Positions 1 through 9,336 of a stretch of DNA of 33,279 nt are shown here, one piece after another; position 1 is the stretch's first letter, and the number at the start of each line of letters is the position of its first letter. The stretch comes from Nemertoderma westbladi (lineage: Eukaryota > Xenacoelomorpha > Nemertodermatida > Nemertodermatidae): contig JAUCBJ010007434.1 in the NCBI GenBank assembly GCA_032718475.1, forward strand, positions 1-33,279, read 5' to 3'. The notes under the pieces were generated by a model that was given only the letters and a program-made list of their open reading frames with translations, did no database searches and was not told where the DNA came from. The translations under genes and the position numbers were made by a program.

Positions 1-92
1 GATTTCACATTTTTTTATATAATTTCAAAAAATACTAGCTAGTAATAAAAACACTAGGTACCATAAAAAACATATCTAATAATATTCTAGAA
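1..92. other. AT-rich flank, no gene seen
   Basis: AT-rich sequence outside the left inverted arm. I see no ORF, RNA or motif in it. Complementarity with the right side of the palindrome stops at base 93. Confidence 0.6.
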
Positions 93-1346
93 TACAAGCT
101 CACACAACACACTGGTCACACAAGCTATAGCAGTGCCAATTTTTTTAATATCAAGGGGGATTAAACAATGGGGATGAGGTGCAAATGGAAACATTACGTT
201 TTAAATCTTCATTGGAGAGTAACTAAATTTTATCTGAAATTGATTTGGATAATTTGTACCAAAATGCTGTAGGTAGGATAGTTGGCTGGATAACATAAGG
301 TATCAAGTAGTATTTCCTGGTCTACTTTTTACCTGAGCAACTAGCAGAAAGGTTAGAGCACCAGACATCAAAACCTGCAGGCCACCAGGTCGATCCCAAC
401 TAGATGTAATTGCCGACTTGGCTAAGCTGTGCCCAAGAAGGTTATCACATAGTATAATGTCCAAAGTGAGAGACAATTTAGAACCCAGCAATAATGTAGG
501 TCTGAGAGGAATGTCAAAGGTACTTAATTTAAAAATGGTGAAGTTAGAAAAGTTGACCGAAATCTGCATTATTTATCAGAGTCAAACAATCTTTCTGAAA
601 CATCAAAATCTATGGATGTAAGTGCCTAAATAGAGTAGACTTACAGATATAGGGAGAACAGAAATAAAAACAGTATTACCCAAAGGAAGAAAGTTCAGCC
701 CTTAGTAATATAAAAATTGCAGGAGGAGGCATAGTTATAATTCACTTGTATGAAAATCTTGAATAGTTAGAAAGAAGGTTGATTTTACAACAATGTTAAT
801 AAAGTACAATTGAACACATACAATTCAAATGATGTAGACTCTTTCCAAATGCTCCATGCTTGTAATGATTTTAATACTCGGCGTCAGTTATAAAGTAAAG
901 TTTATAAATGATAATCTACTTGTTATATGATGTAGCTGCATTAACTATATTCAGTATTACAGTTTTATTGTATACTTACAGTAATACAAATTCAGCAACC
1001 TTTGTTGATTGTCTCATGACCCATGCCTTGAGTTACTGGTACAGGTTGCATGTGGACACTTCACCTGCCCTGCACCTGCACATAAACAGCACTTTTTCAT
1101 AACACTACCAGGCCTTGAGGCAGGGTCTGGACGAGGTCTCTTCCTTGCTCTACTAGTTGCATTTAAGTTCATATAATCACATATGCTCAGATATCTACAT
1201 TCTTGTATTACCACAACTGGAAACCATATAAATCAGGTAGAACTACTTTGAATAGTACTTTATTTATGATTATTTCAGTAATGCAGGAAATAGTGCTCTA
1301 CCAACCTCAACAAGATACATTGCCTTTCTTTTTTTTCAGTAGTGGT
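93..1346 (+). repeat. Left arm of a 1254-bp inverted repeat
   Basis: This stretch is the reverse complement of 5524-6777. Paired positions add to 6870 with no indel across the arm, and the only mismatch I found is at 1334/5536, in a T-run. Complementarity ends sharply at 93/6777 and at 1346/5524. The short ORFs inside the arm (for example 303-569 minus and 418-621 plus) overlap each other, several lack an ATG, and they exist in duplicate only because the arm does. I therefore do not call a gene. A more diverged third copy lies in the spacer, so this is a repeat family and not merely a palindrome. Near-identity means a very recent inverted duplication, ongoing gene conversion, or an assembly artefact. 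Confidence 0.93.
335..405 (+). repeat. tRNA-derived SINE-like head (left arm)
   Basis: An A-box-like stretch CTAGCAGAAAGGTTAGAGC (341-359) is followed about 30 bases later by a B-box-like GGTCGATCCC (388-397). This matches the Pol III internal promoter of tRNA-derived SINEs, although the B box lacks one T compared with GGTTCGANTCC. The homology shared with other copies extends well beyond this head on both sides, so the SINE-like part is embedded in a larger repeat. It is unlikely to be a working tRNA. Confidence 0.5.
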
Positions 1347-2271
1347 GATATTGATATTGAAGTCATTTATCCGAAACATTTATCCACCAAATGATGTGCT
1401 ACTTACTTGATGCTCCACATCACCACCACAAATGTATTTTTCGTTAGGGCCTCTCACTTTCGTGGTTTTATTTTTTCCATGACTGTCCACTGAGCGAATG
1501 AACTCAGAACGAAAAAGGAAGCCCATTTCTTCCCCTGGAATTTATTCCTTGAGAGGGGTTTCGATTTATGTTATGCTCAGAGCGAGAAAGGGTAAGCTAC
1601 AGGGGGAGTGGTGGGATTCCCTCGAGTTAACCAGTTGTAATCCACAACCGTATGCAACCCACAGGGTGATTGTGCATGATGCTGGAATAATTCAATCAAC
1701 ACATTATAATAGATAGGGGTGCAGAATGCTCTAAACAAAATTATTTTAACACCAGAGACTAGAGAGCAATAAACAAAGTTACGAACAAGGAAATTGCCCC
1801 TAGCATATAGACAGTGAGTTTGCTTTAGAATGTCAAAGTCGTCATCAGTAGTAAATTAGTATATAGTAGGTCTATATAAGTGGTCAGTAGACTTACCAGA
1901 CCAGTATATAATTATATGTAATCCTCAAATTACGATCATACACACCACTTGCTAGATGTACAGGTACTGATATTCAGTTAATGTTAAGAAACACTACTCT
2001 GTAGGCCTACATAGTACATCCCTGCCTGCATTCTGCCCTTTTGCAATCTGGAGTCCTGCTGTCCTGCATACAACCATGTACATCTTGGGCACGAACTGAA
2101 ATTAAATGACTAATGTGGCTGTTTAATTAAACTGACTATGTGGACTATGTAATAATGTAAGTTGTGGCTCTCTTCAACAAAGAGGATTACATTGCCAGTC
2201 GCTGAACATTCATCAGCTTATCTTTACTTACTACTTTACTTATTTACTGCTAAACTTTAATCAATGAATTA
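1347..2271. other. Spacer, no gene recognised
   Basis: This is the left part of the loop between the inverted arms. An ATG-started frame of 72 codons (1498-1716, plus) has no recognisable domain. A TAGGCCTA palindrome lies near 2003. I see nothing else. Confidence 0.5.
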
Positions 2272-2272
2272 T

Positions 2273-2589
2273 GACACTATTCCAGGACATGAGCACTGTA
2301 ATGTACAGTGCTCTGTTGGTACTAGTACTTGTTGGTACTAGTACCAACAAGTCACTAAATGTTTGAAGAATAACTGCGGTGTAACTGGTGCAATATCGAC
2401 AGGGACACCTTTTTCAAACGCTTGTAGCTAAAGAATGAAAGCGAAAATTAAAATTCTGGCTCACCCAGCAAGGAGGAGGGAAGTGAAACTATCTCTGTTT
2501 CACATTTCATACAATCTCATTAAGATTTGTAGAAAAATTTGGGGGGGGGTGGCAGGTACCTGAATAACGACACTATATTCCAGGACATG
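2273..2589. repeat. Segment bounded by an imperfect 19-21 bp direct repeat
   Basis: GACACTATTCCAGGACATG at 2273-2291 recurs at 2569-2589 with two extra bases (AT) after GACACTAT. The ~280 bp between them starts with two strong palindromes and contains a run of 10 G near 2540. It could be an old insertion with long flanking duplications or a local tandem duplication. No terminal inverted repeats or ORF are visible. Confidence 0.45.
2291..2351. repeat. Cluster of two perfect palindromes
   Basis: GAGCACTGTA and TACAGTGCTC (2291-2300 and 2304-2313) are perfect 10-bp inverted arms around three bases. A 24-bp perfect palindrome centred on ACTAGT follows at 2328-2351. The motif TGTTGGTACTAGTAC occurs twice in tandem (from 2314 and from 2330). 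DNA of this kind can extrude as a cruciform. No function can be assigned. Confidence 0.8.
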
Positions 2590-2775
2590 GTGTATCGATA
2601 TCATATATTATCTAGATTCAGTAAAACTAACAAAATTCACACAAAGTTACATTATTAGGTTATACAATGGAGAGTTCCCGCTGTAACACAACATAGGCAA
2701 ATTATCAGTACATGACAGTTTATCAATATACTGAAAGTTCTTTTCATTAATAATTATAATCATGTTGTTGCATCA

Positions 2776-2991
2776 TCACATTGTACAGACAAATACGTTG
2801 TTGTATAAATACAAACAGTCTAACAGTCTTTTTAAATTGCATCTATTAGTTAGATAAAAAAAACTCTCTACAACCTCAGGGTCTGCAAAAAACTTTGAAA
2901 GATCATCCAAAAGATCGATCCGGTTTCTGATTGTGCCACGACATTTAAAGATGTGATGGACTTCATCCTCAACAGAAAACCACTTTTTCAA
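2776..2991 (-). pseudogene. Relic of a LINE ORF2 C-terminus
   Basis: The open frame reads VEDEVHHIFKC early on and ends with NRCNLKRLLDCLYLYNN. The pattern E-D-E-x-H-x-x-F-x-C, followed about 40 residues later by a leucine-rich stretch of the L-x-x-F/C-L-Y type, is what I know from the tail after the reverse transcriptase in CR1/L2/Jockey-like non-LTR elements. The frame has no ATG (it opens at TTG), a stop lies just upstream, and no polymerase motifs precede it, so this is a fragment. The reverse transcriptase at 25062-26429 lacks exactly this kind of tail. The two may be one family, but they do not overlap, so this cannot be tested here. Confidence 0.5.
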
Positions 2992-3315
2992 TAATTTTTA
3001 TGTAAAATCTAAATTTACACATGCAAGACGTTACTGAAAGTACTCAATAACACCAGATTTTGAAAGTCCTTGTAAAGTCCTTGTAAGATATGACTATTAA
3101 AAAAAAATATTTTAATTCGGACCATATCCTAACGAAATTAGTTTGTTTTTCAGAAATTAAGAAAAAAGTTTATTTCAAAAATACTGTCATTTTTTTTGGC
3201 AAAATTTAGCAGTATGCGGCACTACGTCACTTTTTTTGGCCAATTTGGACACATCTGACCTACTGTGCATTCATTGGCAGCTAGATGAATGGATCATTAG
3301 AATTTTATATTAGGA
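2992..3315. other. AT-rich spacer, no gene
   Basis: Poly-T/A-rich sequence with two similar TTTTTTTTGGC stretches (3191-3201 and about 3231). No ORF or RNA is seen. Confidence 0.5.
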
Positions 3316-4180
3316 TTGTATAACTCACGTTGAGTATTAAAATCATACCAAGCTTTTAGCATTTCGAAAGAGTTTACTTAATTTATATATCATCTTAATG
3401 CAATTGTCTTGAATTTGCTTCAATTTAATTTTAATTTTTTGATGGCATTGAACTCGTTATCTTGATCTTGCCAAACACCCATAAGTGAGGCTGAAATAAC
3501 TGAAATGTTTTGTTAAATGTGTTTAACAGTTTTTTTCATATACCAGTAACTAATTCTGGAAATATAGGTATAAAGAATTATCTTCAATTGTATTATATTA
3601 ACATTGTTGTAAAATCAACTTTATTTCGAACTATTCATGATTTTCATATAAGTGAATCATAGCTACCTGCTATTTTTATAATACTAGAGGTGAACTTTCT
3701 TCCTTTGGGTAATACTGTATTTATTTATGTTCTCCCTGTATCTGTAAGTCTACTCTAGTTAAGCACTTAACATCCATAGTTTCTGATGTATCAGAAAGAT
3801 TATTTGATTCTGACAAACAATACAGCTTTCATTCAACTTTAAGTACCTTTTTGACATTCGTCTCTGACCTACATTATTCTATATGATAACTTTCTTGGGC
3901 ACAGCCTAGCCAAGTCGGCAATTACATCAAGTTGGGATTGACCTGGAGGCCTCCAGGTTTGATGTCTGGTGCTCCAACCATTCTGCTAGTTGCTCAGGTA
4001 AAAAGTAGACCTTGAAATACTACCTGATACCTTATGTTATCAAGCCAAGCTCTCTATCCTATCAACAGCATTTTGGTACCATTTCTCTAAATCAATTTCA
4101 GATAGAATTTAGTTACTCTCTTATGAAGATTTAAAACATACTGTTTCCATTTGCACTGCAGCCTTGTTCCATCCTGCTCG
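3316..4180 (-). repeat. Third, diverged copy of the inverted-arm family
   Basis: It matches the right arm in direct orientation, from the segment GAGTATTAAAATCAT near 3334 (right arm near 5991) to ATTTAAAAC...TTTCCATTTGCAC near 4157 (right arm near 6690). It has many substitutions and small indels. Relative to the left arm it is inverted. The divergence shows that the family is old, while the two outer arms are a recent pair. Confidence 0.85.
3926..3995 (-). repeat. tRNA-derived SINE-like head (third copy)
   Basis: Read on the minus strand it has CTAGCAGAATGGTTGGAGC (A-box-like), a possible anticodon stem CCAG/CTGG around ACATCAAAC, and GGTCAATCCC (B-box-like). It keeps the tRNA-like pairing better than the two outer arms do. 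It also contains a perfect 18-bp palindrome at 3941-3958. Confidence 0.5.
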
Positions 4181-5523
4181 ACAATTAAAAAAAATTTATA
4201 ATCAAACTTTTATCAAAAGCCCTAGCAAAAATAGGGATGAATGAATGTGATTTGTATCCTGGAATACTGGTTCTATTGTAATATAATTTGTAGTTTTTAG
4301 TACACCAGTTTACATCAGTACTGTCATTATTACATCAGTTTCATATTTTTCAAAAACATGTGCATGTTTGAAAGCAATATCAATAACTTTATCCTTTAGT
4401 TTATTGGTCAGAGCATTATTGTCAAAAATTAGTTGTTTTAAATCAATACTGTTCATTTGATATTTGGAGTTGTCTTGAGTTTATAACACATTATAACTAA
4501 TATCATACATATAATACAAACATATTATAACACTACTTATGAGGAATAGAAGAAGACTAATAGGAATATTCAAGGACAATTAGTTGAGGGTGATTTCATG
4601 ATTACAATTATTTTATTTTAAATATTTGCTATTGTCAATTCAGAAATCTAGAATATGAACTATATCATAATTGGCAATATAATTATACTGATGTTTACTG
4701 CCATGCATTATTCAATTTGATTCAGAGAAAAAAATTTAGGTAAACCAAATCCAAAGTTTGTAAAAGTATAAATTCAAAACAAGTATTCTAGATCATTACA
4801 AAAATGGAAACGAAACTAGTATGTTATGTGCACTAATTTTGACCAGATATTCATAAATAAAATATTACATAAATATATTTATTTAATGTTATCATTAATA
4901 ATGAAACTGCAAAGTACTGAATACTGAGAAATACCAAAGAATTCCCTACAGCAGCACAAATGAATATGATAATTTGTGATCAGTCTGGTAAACAGAAAAT
5001 GTGGTACAGTTGGTCAACACTTAAAGACTTCCAATTGTAACATAGTTGGCCAACACTTACAGACTTCCAATTGTAAATTCACTTATGATATGATGCCACT
5101 CAGGGGTTCCTCATTTTTTCAAAATATAATTTATTACAGTTGCATTATCAGGTCAATCACAATTCATTTAAATTGATACCACTTGCTGAAACTACTTTAG
5201 TGAAAAAAATTAGACAAGTTGGTGTTGATTTATGAAAAATATCATACCTGGTTTGTGCTGGTCTCAAACAATATTTATAGGATTTAAACATGGTGAATAT
5301 CATAAATAGACCAGACCCTCTCCACTTGGCAACTGGACTAGTAATTACTGCCTCATTGAAGCTGGTGCTGGTTGTTATTACATTTATCAGCATAAATGTT
5401 TCTTACTCAGGATAATGTGATGATCATCAGTCTAGACTCACTTTGACAACTTGGACCCAAATGGGTGGCTGAATTGTTTTTCTGAATTGGCTGAATTGGT
5501 GGTTTCTGGATTGGTGGTTGGTA
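4181..5523. other. Spacer, no gene recognised
   Basis: AT-rich sequence without a convincing ORF or RNA. The only structure I see is a two-copy tandem repeat of period 36 (listed separately) and a short run of related GAATTGGT/GGATTGGTGG words at 5470-5520, just inside the right arm. Confidence 0.5.
5008..5076. repeat. Two-copy tandem repeat, period 36
   Basis: A 33-base segment beginning AGTTGG and ending CCAATTGTAA (5008-5040) is repeated at 5044-5076 with two substitutions. Confidence 0.85.
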
Positions 5524-6777
5524 ACCACTACTGAAGAAAAAGAAAGGCAATGTATCTTGTTGAGGTTGGTAGAGCACTATTTCCTGCATTACTGAAATAA
5601 TCATAAATAAAGTACTATTCAAAGTAGTTCTACCTGATTTATATGGTTTCCAGTTGTGGTAATACAAGAATGTAGATATCTGAGCATATGTGATTATATG
5701 AACTTAAATGCAACTAGTAGAGCAAGGAAGAGACCTCGTCCAGACCCTGCCTCAAGGCCTGGTAGTGTTATGAAAAAGTGCTGTTTATGTGCAGGTGCAG
5801 GGCAGGTGAAGTGTCCACATGCAACCTGTACCAGTAACTCAAGGCATGGGTCATGAGACAATCAACAAAGGTTGCTGAATTTGTATTACTGTAAGTATAC
5901 AATAAAACTGTAATACTGAATATAGTTAATGCAGCTACATCATATAACAAGTAGATTATCATTTATAAACTTTACTTTATAACTGACGCCGAGTATTAAA
6001 ATCATTACAAGCATGGAGCATTTGGAAAGAGTCTACATCATTTGAATTGTATGTGTTCAATTGTACTTTATTAACATTGTTGTAAAATCAACCTTCTTTC
6101 TAACTATTCAAGATTTTCATACAAGTGAATTATAACTATGCCTCCTCCTGCAATTTTTATATTACTAAGGGCTGAACTTTCTTCCTTTGGGTAATACTGT
6201 TTTTATTTCTGTTCTCCCTATATCTGTAAGTCTACTCTATTTAGGCACTTACATCCATAGATTTTGATGTTTCAGAAAGATTGTTTGACTCTGATAAATA
6301 ATGCAGATTTCGGTCAACTTTTCTAACTTCACCATTTTTAAATTAAGTACCTTTGACATTCCTCTCAGACCTACATTATTGCTGGGTTCTAAATTGTCTC
6401 TCACTTTGGACATTATACTATGTGATAACCTTCTTGGGCACAGCTTAGCCAAGTCGGCAATTACATCTAGTTGGGATCGACCTGGTGGCCTGCAGGTTTT
6501 GATGTCTGGTGCTCTAACCTTTCTGCTAGTTGCTCAGGTAAAAAGTAGACCAGGAAATACTACTTGATACCTTATGTTATCCAGCCAACTATCCTACCTA
6601 CAGCATTTTGGTACAAATTATCCAAATCAATTTCAGATAAAATTTAGTTACTCTCCAATGAAGATTTAAAACGTAATGTTTCCATTTGCACCTCATCCCC
6701 ATTGTTTAATCCCCCTTGATATTAAAAAAATTGGCACTGCTATAGCTTGTGTGACCAGTGTGTTGTGTGAGCTTGTA
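5524..6777 (-). repeat. Right arm of the 1254-bp inverted repeat
   Basis: Reverse complement of 93-1346, with one mismatch found. It shares a direct, diverged copy with 3316-4180. Open frames in it (5656-5856 plus, 6301-6567 plus, 6249-6452 minus) mirror those of the left arm and are not called as genes. Confidence 0.93.
6465..6535 (-). repeat. tRNA-derived SINE-like head (right arm)
   Basis: Mirror image of 335-405, with the same A-box-like and B-box-like stretches read on the minus strand. Confidence 0.5.
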
Positions 6778-6856
6778 AACAATTTATTAATTTAAACACT
6801 ATTTATTAATTAATATGTTTATTGTAAATCGACTAAATTGCTGGTGTCGGACAGAC
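6778..6856. other. AT-rich junction between inverted arm and array
   Basis: About 79 bp with the word ATTTATTAAT twice. The homology shared by array units starts just after it. Confidence 0.6.
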
Positions 6857-7123
6857 GCAGCAAAATAGACTCCTCCTCAGACAATTAAATATTGTTTTCC
6901 TAAATGAGTTGTTTGGACGGTTGCCTTTTCTCCCCCTATGAGAACATCGAAAGTTACATCGAAAGTTACACAGACAGTTAACCTTTGTGAGCTCTCCTGT
7001 ATTTTCTCTACTGACCCCGACTTCGACTTCCAGACTATCACTTTTTGTTGTCCCGATGTCTCTATGTTCTTTCACCCATTGCAATATTACATGATACCCC
7101 GACTTCGACTTCCAGACTATCAC
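6833..7123 (-). pseudogene. Displaced tail of the unit-1 BAF-like gene
   Basis: This minus-strand frame repeats the end of the BAF-like domain (YHVILQWVKEHRDIG) and continues into the Cys-rich tail (VNCLCNFRCNFRCSHRGRKG) seen intact in units 2 and 3. It is out of frame with the start at 7364 because an 82-bp segment is duplicated (7015-7096 and 7097-7178), and 82 is not a multiple of three. Its first codon belongs to the duplicated DNA, so it probably has no start of its own. The last residues (CPTPAI) come from the sequence flanking the array. Confidence 0.7.
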
Positions 7124-7178
7124 TTTTTGTTGTCCCGATGTCTCTATGTTCTTTTACCCATTGCAATATTACATGATA
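7015..7178. repeat. 82-bp tandem duplication inside the unit-1 BAF-like gene
   Basis: Units 7015-7096 and 7097-7178 differ by a single C/T (TTTCACCC versus TTTTACCC). Units 2 and 3 have one copy at this place. The duplication breaks the reading frame of the C-terminal tail but spares the BAF-like domain. Confidence 0.95.
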
Positions 7179-7364
7179 CCGAGTTCGATGCATATGGGGC
7201 CCACAAATATCATTTAGATAGAGATATAACTCTTCTTCATCCCCATTGAAGTCAATGAAGCGATTAACGAGCTGATAAGCGTATTTGATTTTCTTTGTCC
7301 CCAGCCGCTTGGAGAATTCCCGACCAATCTCGGAAACCTCGATGACCTTTGATGATTTGTACAT
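7062..7364 (-). CDS. BAF-like protein, unit 1, tail frameshifted
   Basis: The ATG-started frame of 100 residues begins MYKSSKVIEVSEIGREFSKR. Residues 6-74 align by eye with barrier-to-autointegration factor (BAF/BANF1): the helix-hairpin-helix V..I.EIG..FSKRL, the AY...N.F.DF segment, DEE...YL, the conserved ICG, and the terminal L.WVKEH. BAF is a ~89-residue chromatin protein that binds DNA without sequence specificity, links it to LEM-domain proteins, and in its founding role prevents retroviral self-integration. Here the domain is complete, but the tail ends in an unrelated SCNIAMGERT because of the 82-bp duplication. Upstream, 7365-7690 is shared with the other units. Whether it is expressed cannot be seen. 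An alternative reading is a BAF-derived pseudogene caught in a repeat. Confidence 0.7.
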   Translation of the reverse strand: MYKSSKVIEVSEIGREFSKRLGTKKIKYAYQLVNRFIDFNGDEEELYLYLNDICGPHMHRTRYHVILQWVKEHRDIGTTKSDSLEVEVGVSCNIAMGERT

Positions 7365-7690
7365 TATTATTCGTATTCGTATACAAAGATGAATAGTTTG
7401 TGTACAGTAGGCCTAGTCTTAGCTTCCTTACATTAATATTTTCTTATTAAATAATCCCAAACAAATATAGCCTAGCTATGTAATTATATCCCTACAGTAT
7501 GCTATGCGAGCTAGCAGTGACCGTAGATGAACCTACACTGGCACTGTCTGGGTGGGAGACAGTAATTTGTTATAAAACAAATTATCCATAGTTTATGTAT
7601 AATTTTCTACAGTACCGTAGATGGACTATATTTTTCTCCTTTCTATTCATTCCATTATTAGATTATATCAAAACAGATAAACAATAGCAT
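7365..7690 (-). other. Shared 5' flank of the BAF-like gene
   Basis: Conserved upstream region of the minus-strand BAF-like ORF, also found at about 15140-15465 and 19582-19906. It contains a TAGGCCTA palindrome (7408-7415) and, read on the minus strand, an AT-rich ATTTAATAAG word about 80-95 bases before the ATG that could act as a TATA-like element. No other ORF is present. Confidence 0.35.
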
Positions 7691-7753
7691 TTCCTATGAA
7701 GTTTGATGTCAGTTGGTATTATGATACCTCCTACGCTCTAACACTTCCTTTCT

Positions 7754-7909
7754 ATGACCCCTCACCGCCTCTATCATCATTTCCCTTCTATCATGTTGGC
7801 ACTCCAAAAGGCAGCAGGTGCTCAACGTCCATTTGTTCCCTTGCACCTATCATATGGAGCTGGTGATGGTGCCATACCTCTTCCTCCATCACAACCGAAT
7901 TATTTATAA
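7754..7909 (+). CDS. Short ORF of block B, 51 codons (unit 1)
   Basis: ATG-started frame reading MTPHRLYHHFPSIMLALQKA and ending PPSQPNYL. No family is recognised. The same frame with a few substitutions occurs in block B of units 2 and 3 and in block H (six intact copies in all), with start, stop and length unchanged, which hints at coding. The copies are recent, though, so neutral retention is also possible. Block D carries a one-base insertion after PFVP that shifts the frame. Confidence 0.25.
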   Translation: MTPHRLYHHFPSIMLALQKAAGAQRPFVPLHLSYGAGDGAIPLPPSQPNYL

Positions 7910-8290
7910 GGAATTTTGTAGTAATTATTTGACTTATTTTTAAATTTTACAAATTACTTAATCTCATATTTATGGTTTTAGTTGTTTATAACCCGGGATA
8001 TAGTTGACATATTCAATGAAATTAATAAGCAGGTCTGTAACTTACTTATAGCCACTATAAAGAATGTGAATTAGTTACTCAGGCAGGCTCAGAAACTTTG
8101 ACCAACATGACCCATGGAGTTGTTGGACTTAATCTTAATGCAGAAGTAAAAAGCAAAGAGAGGTACAACTTTTGCTAAATAACATTAAATAATAAATTTT
8201 TGTTTGAATTTGTATGCATTTAATTTATAATAGCTATACTCAGATAATTTATCAGTATATATAATTACATTAAATGTAACTAAATTATCT
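7910..8290. repeat. Block C (unit 1), no gene
   Basis: AT-rich sequence. From about 8033 it is paralogous to block G (10669-10915) within the same unit, so each unit contains two related ~0.6 kb modules (C/D and G/H). No ORF of note. Confidence 0.6.
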
Positions 8291-8380
8291 TGCAAGCCCT
8301 ATTCCTATGAAGTTTGAAGTCAGTTGGTATTATAATACCTCCTCCTCTCTAACCTCTATCCTCTCTAACACTTTCTCCCT

Positions 8381-8656
8381 ATGACCCCTCTCTGCCTCTA
8401 TCATCATTTCCCTTCTATCACGTTGGCACTCCAAAAGGCAGCAGGTGCTCCGCATCCATTTGTTCCCACCGCACCGATCATCTGCAGCTGGTGGTGGTGC
8501 CACACCTCTTCCCACATCACCACGTTTTCCTCTCTCTCTTTCAGGGGAAACGAGTTCGATGGTTGGGGTGGAGGAGGAAGGTTGGGCAGTATGCGAGTGT
8601 TGGGCAGTAGGCGAGTCCCTCTCCGTTGCCGACTAAAAAATAATATAAATAAATAA
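8381..8656 (+). pseudogene. Block D ORF, frameshifted relative to blocks B and H
   Basis: It starts like the 51-codon ORF (MTPLCLYHHFPSITLALQKA), but one extra base after codon 29 (PFVP) moves the rest out of frame. The alternative frame (8445-8636) contains PLPTSPRFPLSLSGETSSMV and ends SLSVAD-stop. The tract TCTCTCTCTTTCAG at 8531-8544 resembles a 3' splice acceptor just before GGGAAACGAG, and a second one (TCCTCCTTTCAG) ends at 8734 before a tandem copy of the same stretch. A terminal exon encoding GETSS...SLSVAD is therefore conceivable but unproven. Confidence 0.25.
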
Positions 8657-8900
8657 AAACAAAGTGAGATTCAGGATATTGCGTTTAATATGAAATTCGA
8701 AAACCCCATCGAATTCCGTTTATTCCTCCTTTCAGGAGAAACGAGTTCGGTGGTTGGTGTGGTGGAGGGAGATTGGGCAGTAGGCGAGTCCCTCTCCGTC
8801 GCTGACTACAAAATAATATAAATAAAAACAAAGTGAGATTCAGGATATTGTGTTTAATATAAAAATCGGAAACCCCATCGAATTCCGTTTTTAATTCTCA
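8541..8900 (+). repeat. ~190-bp tandem repeat after block D, with acceptor-like CAG
   Basis: The segment from CAGGGGAAACGAG (8542) is repeated from CAGGAGAAACGAG (8732). The second copy lacks a short internal stretch (GTATGCGAGTGTTGGGCA). Both copies begin after a pyrimidine tract and end with AATAAATAAAAAC-type AT-rich sequence. The arrangement recurs at 11166-11525, 16317-16680 and 20758-21120. Confidence 0.8.
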
Positions 8901-8951
8901 TTTCTCCGTAAATTTTTTCTCTTTTTCTTCCTCTCCTTCTCTTTCATTTCT

Positions 8952-9336
8952 CTAAGTAATGAAATTTAATTAATTGCTTTTGGGTTATGTTCTACTTCGT
9001 TAAGTAATGGAATGTAATTAATTGATCTTGGGTTATGTTCTACTTTGCTAAGTAATGGAATGTAATTAATTGCTTTTGGGTTATGTTCTACTTCACTAAG
9101 TAATGAAATATAATTAATTGCTTTTGGGTTATGTTCTACTTCGCTAAGTAATGGAATGTAATTAATTGCTTTTGGGTTATGTTCTACTTCGCTAAGTAAT
9201 GAACTGTAATTAATTGCTTTTGGGTTATGTTCTACTTCGCTAAGTAATGAAATGTAATTAATTGCTTTTGGGTTATGTTCTACTTCTCAAAGTAATGAAA
9301 CGCAATTAAATGCTTTTGGGTTATGTTCTACTTCTC
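8952..9336. repeat. 48-bp minisatellite, about 8 copies
   Basis: Monomers share CTTTTGGGTTATGTTCTACT followed by TCGCTAAGTAATG and GTAATTAATTG. Copies differ at a few positions and there are no unique spacers, so it is not a CRISPR array. Confidence 0.95.

Noticed and set aside
303-569. 88-codon frame in the inverted arm and its mirror at 6301-6567
   Set aside because: It overlaps another frame on the opposite strand (418-621), has no recognisable domain, overlaps the SINE-like head, and is broken in the diverged third copy.
1498-1716. 72-codon ATG-started ORF in the spacer
   Set aside because: No recognisable domain, no second copy for comparison and no context. Indistinguishable from chance.
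8330-8515. Minus-strand 61-codon frame in block D (also 16106-16291 and 20547-20732)
   Set aside because: It is the shadow of a low-complexity pyrimidine-rich stretch. The related blocks B and H have stops in this frame.
8952-9336. CRISPR-like array
   Set aside because: Contiguous 48-bp monomers with no unique spacers, in eukaryotic repeat DNA: a minisatellite.
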